From: Collinsella sp.
GTDB taxonomy: Bacteria > Actinomycetota > Coriobacteriia > Coriobacteriales > Coriobacteriaceae
Direction of reading: 5' to 3'
NCBI GenBank assembly: GCA_022713905.1
Contig: JAIHTM010000064.1
Location: 1 to 11,490 of the forward strand
Length of the DNA: 11,490 bases
The notes below the pieces were generated by a model, which did not search any database, had not been told where the DNA came from, and saw nothing but the letters and a program-made list of their open reading frames with translations. Shown here one piece after another: positions 6,352-11,490 of this stretch. The position numbers were made by a program, and so were the translations under genes. Numbering within the stretch: position 1 is the stretch's first letter; the number at the start of each line of letters is the position of its first letter.

Positions 6352-7671
6352 ATGTCTACCGATTCCATCCGCGATGCCGCTTTTTGCGATGTCTTGAACC
6401 GCGAGCTTGTCTGTGCGCTCGGCTGCACCGAGCCCATTGCCGTTGCCTATGCAGCGGCGCTGGCGAGCCAGACGCTCGGTTGCGAGCCCGATCATATGGA
6501 TGTTGCCTGCTCGGGCAACATCATCAAGAACGTCAAGAGCGTGACCGTGCCCAACTCGGGCGGAATGCATGGTATTGAAGCCGCGGCCGTGCTGGGTGCC
6601 GTGGGCGGCGACGCCAAGAGCGCGCTCGAGGTGCTCGAGAGCGTCGATGACGCGGACCGCGCCCGCGTGGCCGAGCTGCTTGCCGATGCGGACTACTGCG
6701 ATGTGTCGCTTGTCGAGGGTGTGCCCAACCTCTACATCAAGGTGACTGCGACGGCCGGGGGCCATACCGCGGTCGTCGAGATTACCGATCACCACACTAA
6801 TGTCACGTGCCATACGCTCGACGGTATTCCGGTATGCGGTAAGTCGGCGGGGGAGTGCGCCGCCTGCGCCGAGCGCGTGGTGGCCGAGCGTGCGGCAGAT
6901 AACGCCGACACGCCCATGTCGATCGAGGCCATCATCGACTTTATCGAGGACGGTGACATTGAGGACGCCCGCGCTGCCGTTGAGCGTCAGATTGAGCTGA
7001 ATGGCGCGATCAGTGCTGAGGGCCTCGCGCACGCTTGGGGCGCCGAGGTGGGCCGTACGCTGCTGGGTGCTCGTGCCGATGACGTCGCCTGCCGCGCCCG
7101 TGCCCGTGCGGCCGCCGGGTCCGACGCCCGCATGAACGGTTGCGCGCTGCCGGTCGCCATTGTGTGCGGCTCGGGCAATCAGGGCATTACCTGCGCATTG
7201 CCCGTCATGGAGTATGCCGAGTACCTGCGTTGCGACCACGAGCGCCTGGTGCGCGCCGTGATGCTGTCCGATCTTATCGCCGTGCATATCAAGAGCTATA
7301 TTGGTGCGCTCTCGGCGTTTTGCGGTGCTATTTGCGCTGCGTGCGGCGCCGGCGCTGCGATTACCTGGCTGTGCGGTGGCACGCGCGAACAGATTGGCGC
7401 GACGGTCTCGAATACGCTTGGCAACGTGGGCGGCATCGTGTGCGACGGCGCCAAGGCGAGCTGTGCCGCCAAGATCTCGGCTGCCGTCGATGCGGCGATT
7501 CTGGGCCACGATATGGCCATGCAAGGCCGCGGCTTCCGCGCCGGCGAGGGCCTGATCCAAGATACCGTTGAGCAGACGATCGCCAGTATGGGCTACGTAG
7601 GCCGCGTGGGCATGAAGGACACCGACGTCGAGATCCTCAACATCATGATCGGCAAAACCCAGGTCTGTTAA
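6352..7671 (+). CDS. cyuA: L-cysteine desulfidase, CyuA/YhaM (UPF0597) family
   Basis: A 439-aa protein of the UPF0597 / serine dehydratase alpha-like family. Characterised members (Methanocaldococcus CdsB, enteric CyuA/YhaM) are oxygen-sensitive [4Fe-4S] enzymes that break L-cysteine into pyruvate, ammonia and H2S. Cys25 lies in LGCTEPIA. Cys324, Cys364 and Cys371 (the latter two in CDGAKASC) keep the 40- and 7-residue spacing I recall for the three cluster ligands of the archaeal enzyme, so the active site appears intact. Other family patches are SGNIIKNVKSV, PNSGGMHGIEAA, CGSGNQG and NTLGNVGGIVCDGAK. ATG 6352 is supported by AGGAGA at 6341-6346; the frame extends upstream to 6265 without a ribosome site. 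No CyuP-type transporter is adjacent. Some databases call it a serine dehydratase alpha subunit, so substrate is inferred. Its stop overlaps that of the converging HAD gene. Confidence 0.85.
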   Translation: MSTDSIRDAAFCDVLNRELVCALGCTEPIAVAYAAALASQTLGCEPDHMDVACSGNIIKNVKSVTVPNSGGMHGIEAAAVLGAVGGDAKSALEVLESVDDADRARVAELLADADYCDVSLVEGVPNLYIKVTATAGGHTAVVEITDHHTNVTCHTLDGIPVCGKSAGECAACAERVVAERAADNADTPMSIEAIIDFIEDGDIEDARAAVERQIELNGAISAEGLAHAWGAEVGRTLLGARADDVACRARARAAAGSDARMNGCALPVAIVCGSGNQGITCALPVMEYAEYLRCDHERLVRAVMLSDLIAVHIKSYIGALSAFCGAICAACGAGAAITWLCGGTREQIGATVSNTLGNVGGIVCDGAKASCAAKISAAVDAAILGHDMAMQGRGFRAGEGLIQDTVEQTIASMGYVGRVGMKDTDVEILNIMIGKTQVC

Positions 7672-8426
7672 GACAGTTCGTCGGCTACTTGGTGTTCGTA
7701 GAAGGCTTCTACTACGGCGTTAAAGTCGCGGGCGAAGTCTTCCATGGTTCCGCACCAGGTGGCTCGGCTGGGCTTGCCCTGGCCCACAAAGGCGGTTTGG
7801 ATGCCGCAATCAGGGGACGGGAAGTCGCGTTTGGGATCGTTGCCCACCATAAGGACCTCGTGCGGCTCGAGCCCCATCACCTGAAGCTGCTCTAGATAGT
7901 AGGTGGCATCGGGCTTGCAGCGGGTGGTGTTTCCCATGTGCGTGACGAGCTCAAAGGGGGCGTCGGCCAGGTCGCCCCAACCCATGCGGCACTCGATGGC
8001 CCCCTGGGGAAAGCTGGGGTTGGTAAAGAGCGCGCAACGCAGCCCTGCGTCCTGTACGGCCTGGAGCGCGGCGTGTGCGCCCGGCATGGCGTGGGCGTTA
8101 ATGACATCGTCGTTCTTGTACGGAAGAACTTCGCGGTCGTAGTAGGTAAACGCCTCGTGGATGATGGGATCGGAGAGGCAGATACCGCACCTGCGCTCGA
8201 CCTCGGTGCGGTAAAACTCAAGATTGGTGCGATTGTCCGTGCCGCTGCGGCGATTGGCGTTGAGGTCGACCAAGATGGTGCCGAGACGTGCCATCGTGCC
8301 ACCGCGGCTGCGGCGCCCGATATCCGCGAGCATCGAAGAGACATCCTTAAAATAGCGAAGGATGAACGCGTTAAGGTTGATGCTAAGAAGCGTTTCGTCC
8401 ATATCGAAAACGACTGCTTTGAGCAC
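7668..8426 (-). CDS. HAD-superfamily hydrolase (subfamily IA-like)
   Basis: A 252-aa cytoplasmic phosphatase-type protein. Motif I is VVFDMDETLL with Asp8 and Asp10; motif II is Thr135 in FTNPS; Lys171 in CKPDA is motif III; motif IV is VGNDPKRD around 194-201. The helical cap between motifs I and II fits subfamily I. No substrate can be assigned. The minus-strand frame is open to 8597, but GTG at 8426-8424 is preferred: GAGAAAGG (8441-8434) precedes it at about seven bases and the protein then starts two residues before the conserved hydrophobic strand, as usual for HADs. The stop overlaps the desulfidase stop by four bases, with no terminator between. A 10-bp hairpin lies just upstream of the ribosome site. 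It is unrelated in sequence to the HAD-IIB gene at the window start. Confidence 0.88.
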   Translation of the reverse strand: MLKAVVFDMDETLLSINLNAFILRYFKDVSSMLADIGRRSRGGTMARLGTILVDLNANRRSGTDNRTNLEFYRTEVERRCGICLSDPIIHEAFTYYDREVLPYKNDDVINAHAMPGAHAALQAVQDAGLRCALFTNPSFPQGAIECRMGWGDLADAPFELVTHMGNTTRCKPDATYYLEQLQVMGLEPHEVLMVGNDPKRDFPSPDCGIQTAFVGQGKPSRATWCGTMEDFARDFNAVVEAFYEHQVADELS

Positions 8427-8741
8427 GCGGGCACCTTTCTCGTAAATTTGATCTGGAGTCGTTGACTCCGGATACTTTACCCCAAAGCCAAATGCCTGGC
8501 TGGTTATCGTCAAGTTGTGGAGACGTGTGTTCATAAGATTACGAAAAAGTCTCCACACGAGTAAAAAATCGCAGTTCACGCTTGAAATCGAACTCATTTC
8601 CCCGTAACCTATACGAACGTGATTGCATAAGCGTCACATTAGTATCTGTCGGCTCCCGAGTGTTCCTAAACGTTGTGTGCTTGTCGCACCCTTCTGTAGG
8701 TCCTAGCAATCGGGGCCCCGTAGTTCGAAAGGGGTCCACCT
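8427..8741. other. Divergent control region between HAD gene and rpsA
   Basis: No gene is supported in these 315 bases. Structures: a hairpin ATCTGGAGTC/GACTCCGGAT with a GTT loop (8451-8473; nine Watson-Crick pairs plus one G-T), which in the HAD mRNA sits about ten bases before its ribosome site; and a 9-bp inverted repeat TGTGGAGAC (8516-8524) / GTCTCCACA (8549-8557), whose right arm can instead pair its CACACG (8554-8559) with CGTGTG (8524-8529). A possible rpsA promoter follows. The stretch before rpsA contains GGGGCCCC (8712-8719) and is probably structured leader. Confidence 0.45.
8582..8610 (+). promoter_or_regulatory. Candidate rpsA promoter
   Basis: TTGAAA (8582-8587) and TAACCT (8605-8610) are separated by exactly 17 bases. 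Transcription from here would give a leader of roughly 125 nt. The -10 is poor, and other AT-rich hexamers such as TAGTAT (8640-8645) lack a spaced -35, so this is only the best candidate. Confidence 0.3.
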
Positions 8742-9908
8742 TTGAGTGAGATTCAGAACTCGTCCATTTTCTCTCTTGACGATGTCAACGAGGAGGAGAT
8801 GAACAACCTCATCGACGGTACGATTACCGACTTTGATGAGGGCGATCTCGTTAACGGCACTGTCGTTAAGATCGAGCATGACGAGGTGCTCGTTGACATC
8901 GGATTCAAGTCCGAGGGCGTTATCCCGGTCCGCGAGCTGTCCATCCGCAAGGACGCTAACCCTGCAGACATCGTTGCACTCGGTGATCCCATCGAGGCTC
9001 TGGTACTCCAGAAGGAGGACAAGGACGGTCGTCTGGTCCTGTCCAAGAAGCGTGCCGAGTACGAGCGTGCTTGGAACCGCATCGAGGAGAAGTTCAACTC
9101 CGGCGAGAACGTCGAGGGCGAGGTTATCGAGGTTGTCAAGGGCGGCCTGATCCTCGACATCGGCCTGCGTGGCTTCCTGCCCGCCTCCCTCGTCGACCTC
9201 CGTCGCGTCAAGGACCTCACCTCCTACATGGGCACCCGCATCGAGGCCCGCGTCATCGAGATGGACCGCAACCGCAACAACGTCGTCCTCTCCCGTCGCG
9301 TCGTGCTCGAGGAGTCCCGTAAGGCCGAGCGCTCCGAGATCCTGTCCAAGCTCAAGTCTGGCATGCGTCTCCAGGGCACCGTTTCCTCCATCGTCGACTT
9401 CGGCGCCTTCGTCGACCTCGGTGGTATCGACGGCCTCATCCACATTTCCGAGCTCTCCTGGAACCACGTCAACCATCCTTCCGAGGTTGTCAAGGTCGGC
9501 CAGGAGGTCGAGGTCGAGGTTCTCGACGTCGATCTCAACCGCGAGCGCATCTCCCTGGGTCTCAAGCAGACCACCGAGGATCCGTGGCGCGCACTGGTCA
9601 AGAAGTACCCCGTCGGCGCTATCGTCGAGGGCACTGTGACCAAGCTTGTCCCGTTCGGCGCTTTCGTCGATCTGGGCGAGGGCATCGAGGGCCTGGTGCA
9701 CATCTCCGAGATGGCCAACAAGCACGTCGATCAGCCTTCTCAGGTCACCCACGTGGGCGACAAGGTTCAGGTCAAGGTCATGGAGATCGACCTCGACCGT
9801 CGTCGTATCTCCCTGTCCATGAAGTCCGCTGCTGAGACTCTGGGCGTCGAGATCGAGGTTACCCCGCTGCCTTCCGAGAAGAAGGACGAGGAGACCGACG
9901 CCGAGTAA
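8742..9908 (+). CDS. rpsA: 30S ribosomal protein S1
   Basis: S1 binds mRNA on the 30S subunit and helps start translation, especially of structured leaders. The 388-aa product has four S1 (OB-fold) RNA-binding domains at about residues 35-104, 121-189, 206-275 and 291-361. This is the short form usual in Gram-positives, against six domains in E. coli. Domains 3 and 4 carry the classic FGAFVDL and GLIHISEL / GLVHISEM motifs. The N-terminus and the last ~15 residues (KKDEETDAE) are acidic. The start is TTG at 8742, supported by CGAAAGGGG (8726-8734) and the lack of any in-frame ATG before codon 20. Strong preference for TCC, CGT, CTC and AAG marks high expression. It is transcribed alone and ends in a good terminator. 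Confidence 0.95.
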   Translation: MSEIQNSSIFSLDDVNEEEMNNLIDGTITDFDEGDLVNGTVVKIEHDEVLVDIGFKSEGVIPVRELSIRKDANPADIVALGDPIEALVLQKEDKDGRLVLSKKRAEYERAWNRIEEKFNSGENVEGEVIEVVKGGLILDIGLRGFLPASLVDLRRVKDLTSYMGTRIEARVIEMDRNRNNVVLSRRVVLEESRKAERSEILSKLKSGMRLQGTVSSIVDFGAFVDLGGIDGLIHISELSWNHVNHPSEVVKVGQEVEVEVLDVDLNRERISLGLKQTTEDPWRALVKKYPVGAIVEGTVTKLVPFGAFVDLGEGIEGLVHISEMANKHVDQPSQVTHVGDKVQVKVMEIDLDRRRISLSMKSAAETLGVEIEVTPLPSEKKDEETDAE

Positions 9909-9932
9909 ATCGGTTTGACGATCACTTGTTTT

Positions 9933-9967
9933 AAGGGATCCGTCCGCAATGGACGGGTCCCTTTTTT
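9933..9967 (+). terminator. rpsA terminator
   Basis: GGGATCCGTCC (9935-9945) pairs with GGACGGGTCCC (9951-9961), eleven pairs with one G-U, loop GCAAT. Six Ts follow at 9962-9967, and preceding AAs can extend the stem. It starts about 25 bp past the stop codon. Confidence 0.92.
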
Positions 9968-10046
9968 GCATTTGCTGCTGAGGTGCGCGATGCTGCCCGG
10001 GCTGTCCACAGGCTATTGGGTTGTCAGTGCATGAAAAATGCCGACA

Positions 10047-10070
10047 TCCCGCCTCGGGGAGGAGGCGGGA
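10047..10070. repeat. Hairpin between rpsA and rnpB
   Basis: A perfect 9-bp inverted repeat, TCCCGCCTC (10047-10055) with GAGGCGGGA (10062-10070), 6-nt loop. No T run on either side, so not an obvious terminator. The surrounding 9968-10214 holds no supported gene. Confidence 0.4.
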
Positions 10071-10214
10071 ACACACCGAGTAGACGGAGGGGTGTGGAGC
10101 GCGGTCGCGTCTCGACTGACGACGTTGCCCATCGACAGGACCATTGTAGCGCATGGCGGTTCTTGGTTTATCGTGTCGAGCGTTTGCGTTGTGCCATTGC
10201 CTGCGGCAACGGTG

Positions 10215-10223
10215 TGTTACACT
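10215..10223 (+). promoter_or_regulatory. Extended -10 promoter of rnpB
   Basis: TG-T-TACACT: an extended -10 element (TG at 10215-10216, TACACT at 10218-10223) that would start transcription at about 10231, the first base before the P1 helix of RNase P RNA. No clear -35 is present; TTGCCT at 10197-10202 is spaced too closely. Confidence 0.5.
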
Positions 10224-10231
10224 CTTGCACT

Positions 10232-10593
10232 GCTGAGTGGGCCAGACGGTCGCGCGATGTGCTGCTTGCAGCACGCGTGAGGAAAGTCCGGGCTCCAGAG
10301 GGCGGGATGCCGGCTAACGGCCGGGCGGAGTGATCCGACGGAAAGCGCCGCAGAAAAGAAGACTCCCACCTGCGCCGCAAGACGTAAAGGGAAAAGCTGA
10401 AACGGTGGTGTAAGAGACCACCAGCGTCGTGGTAACACGGCGGCTTGGCAAGCCCCATCCGGAGCAAGCGCGAATAGGAACGCTATGGGCCGGCCCGGTC
10501 CGCGTTCGGGTAGCGTGCGTGGAACTGCACGGTAACGTGCAGACAAGATAAATGACCGTTCACGACAGAACCCGGCTTATCGGCCCACTCAGC
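10232..10593 (+). ncRNA. rnpB: RNase P RNA (type A)
   Basis: The catalytic RNA of RNase P, which removes 5' leaders from pre-tRNAs. Ends are set by the P1 helix: GCTGAGTGGGCC (10232-10243) is the exact complement of GGCCCACTCAGC (10582-10593). The universal P4 strands are present, GAGGAAAGTCCGGGCT at 10279-10294 and ACAGAACCCGGCTTA at 10565-10579. The P15-region sequence GGCAAGCCCCATCCGGAGCAAG near 10446-10467 and the AATAGG after it are type-A features, as is the ~362-nt length. No gene for the protein subunit (rnpA) is nearby. Open frames that cross this region are not real genes. Confidence 0.96.
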
Positions 10594-10608
10594 ACTTTGT
10601 TGACGCTG

Positions 10609-10709
10609 CGAACCCGTCAGCGCGGCAATCTGCCTTTCAAGCCTTCGGGCATGACCATAAGGTCAATGCCCTTGTCTTTCAAGGCACCTTGCTCGCGCTG
10701 ACGGGTTCT
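10609..10709. repeat. Unidentified ~100-bp inverted-repeat element after rnpB
   Basis: GAACCCGTCAGCGCG (10610-10624) and CGCGCTGACGGGTTC (10694-10708) are perfect 15-bp inverted arms. Inside, TGCCTT (10631-10636) pairs with AAGGCA (10681-10686), and GGGCATGACC (10647-10656) pairs with GGTC-A-ATGCCC (10661-10671) around an ATAA loop. The whole thus folds into one long interrupted hairpin. CTTTCAAG occurs twice inside (10634-10641 as CTTTCAAG and 10676-10683). CGCTG flanks both sides (10604-10608, 10710-10714), each one base from an arm, like a 5-bp target duplication. There is no ORF and no T run. It could be a MITE-like insertion, an intergenic palindromic repeat or a structured RNA; it is not SRP RNA. 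Confidence 0.6.
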
Positions 10710-10826
10710 CGCTGTTGGTGACGGTATCATTGGCGTTTCCGTTCTTGTTGGCGAGGTCAACGGTGCTGTCTTTGCCGTATTATTGAGGCTGTTTGTTGCT
10801 GCGCTTTATTTTGTTGAGGGGCTTTG

Positions 10827-11462
10827 TTGGACAGCTATTTTACTCTGCAATCGAATATTGAGGTTTCGGGCGAATTTGTGGACCGCAAGAGCCGGTTTAT
10901 TGCCCAGCTGGTCCATATTGAGTCCGAGGATGAGGCGAATGCCTTTATCGAGACCGTTCGCAAACGTCATTACGACGCTCGACACAATGTTCCCGCGTGG
11001 ATTTTGGTCGATGGACGCGAGCGTCAAAGCGATGACGGTGAGCCGAGCCGCACGAGCGGTATGCCGACGCTCGAGGTGTTGCGCGGCGCGGGGCTCAAAA
11101 ATGTTTGCTGCGTAGTGACGCGCTATTTTGGTGGCACGCTGTTGGGGCCTGGTGGCTTGGTACGCGCCTATACCGCGGCGACGCAAGCGGCGGTGGCCGC
11201 GGCTCGGGAGGCCGGGCAGATCGTCGAGATGACGAGCGTCGTGCCTGTTGACGTGCATGTGGCCTATCCGCAGTATGAGCAGGTGCTTCGCTTGGCGCAG
11301 GATTCGGGTGCCAAGGTTTCGGATACGGATTACGCGGATGCCGTGACACTTCACTTGGTGTTTAAGGCGGGGGAGCAGGAGTCTTTTTGCGCCAGGATGC
11401 GCGAGCTTATGGCGGGGCGCGAGGAGATCGAGGTCGGTGCTCCCGTATTTGCCGAGTTCTAA
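10827..11462 (+). CDS. YigZ / IMPACT family protein (UPF0029)
   Basis: A 211-aa protein of the YigZ family: an N-terminal IMPACT (UPF0029) domain at about 15-125 and a C-terminal ferredoxin-like (DUF1949-type) domain from about 135. Visible signatures are RKSRFIA (20-26), RHYDARHNVPAW (47-58), DGEPSRTSGMP (70-80) and TRYFGGTLLGPGGLVRAY (98-115). Family function is not settled; eukaryotic IMPACT is a translational regulator and YigZ is thought to bind nucleic acid or the translation machinery. Two adjacent TTG codons (10824, 10827) could start it. 10827 is chosen because GAGG of GAGGGG (10816-10821) is then seven bases away rather than four. It follows rnpB and the inverted-repeat element. A weak TATTAT -10 lies at 10778-10783. 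No terminator is visible before the window ends. Confidence 0.9.
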   Translation: MDSYFTLQSNIEVSGEFVDRKSRFIAQLVHIESEDEANAFIETVRKRHYDARHNVPAWILVDGRERQSDDGEPSRTSGMPTLEVLRGAGLKNVCCVVTRYFGGTLLGPGGLVRAYTAATQAAVAAAREAGQIVEMTSVVPVDVHVAYPQYEQVLRLAQDSGAKVSDTDYADAVTLHLVFKAGEQESFCARMRELMAGREEIEVGAPVFAEF

Positions 11463-11490
11463 CGGCGACGGCCGGCGTGCTTTTGGATGG

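Noticed and set aside
6331..7560. 409-codon frame antisense to the desulfidase
   Set aside because: Same composition artefact of GC-rich third positions; no start signal, and the sense gene is certain.
8703..10274. 523-codon frame antisense to rpsA
   Set aside because: Covers rpsA, its terminator and the 5' part of rnpB; low-complexity Asp/Leu/Val composition typical of antisense frames.
9983..10333. 116-codon plus-strand frame between rpsA and rnpB
   Set aside because: Extends over 100 bp into the RNase P RNA, lacks a ribosome site and resembles no protein.
10610..10708. SRP RNA (ffs) for the hairpin after rnpB
   Set aside because: The size fits, but the conserved GGAAGGAAGCAGC-type core is missing.
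10806..11354. 182-codon frame antisense to the YigZ-family gene
   Set aside because: Shadow of a clearly recognised coding sequence; Arg/His-rich with no motif.

Overview
The window looks like a chromosomal housekeeping segment from a GC-rich Gram-positive bacterium, most likely a gut Coriobacteriia close to Collinsella. I infer this from recognised protein sequences (argG, argH, ndk, rpiB, a four-domain S1 protein, a YigZ-family protein), purine-rich GAAAGG/GAGGAG ribosome sites, GC-rich third codon positions, TTG and GTG starts, and a type-A RNase P RNA. No search was run, so the genus is a guess. No prophage, insertion sequence with a transposase, CRISPR array, tRNA or rRNA was seen.

Layout. 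(1) 86-913, minus: a Cof-type HAD phosphatase. (2) 914-1467: an AT-richer divergent control region. It holds two 10-bp direct repeats, a near-palindrome, a possible promoter, and a 24-codon leader ORF with a strong ribosome site whose last ten codons include six for arginine. It lies just ahead of argG. (3) 1468-4647, plus: argG, a terminator-like hairpin, an unrecognised 56-aa ORF, then argH and its terminator. ArgG and ArgH are the last two enzymes of arginine synthesis (citrulline to argininosuccinate to arginine plus fumarate). (4) 5025-5429, plus: ndk with a strong terminator, facing rpiB (5612-6079, minus) and its own 17-bp hairpin. (5) 6352-7671, plus: an L-cysteine desulfidase (CyuA/YhaM, UPF0597) with all expected cysteines. 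It converges on a second HAD phosphatase (7668-8426, minus), and their stop codons interlock. (6) 8742-9908, plus: rpsA with a TTG start, four S1 domains and a clear terminator. (7) 10232-10593: rnpB, followed by a ~100-nt inverted-repeat element of unknown nature. (8) 10827-11462, plus: a YigZ/IMPACT-family gene.

How the genes fit together. Only argG and argH form an evident pathway pair; the rest are independent housekeeping units, mostly with their own terminators. The most interesting point is the Arg-codon-rich leader ORF before argG, which fits a ribosome-mediated attenuator responding to arginine supply: a hypothesis from sequence, not a proven system. Second is the structured element between rnpB and the YigZ gene, which could be a small MITE-like insertion or a structured RNA. 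Bases 1-85 and 11463-11490 hold nothing I can name.
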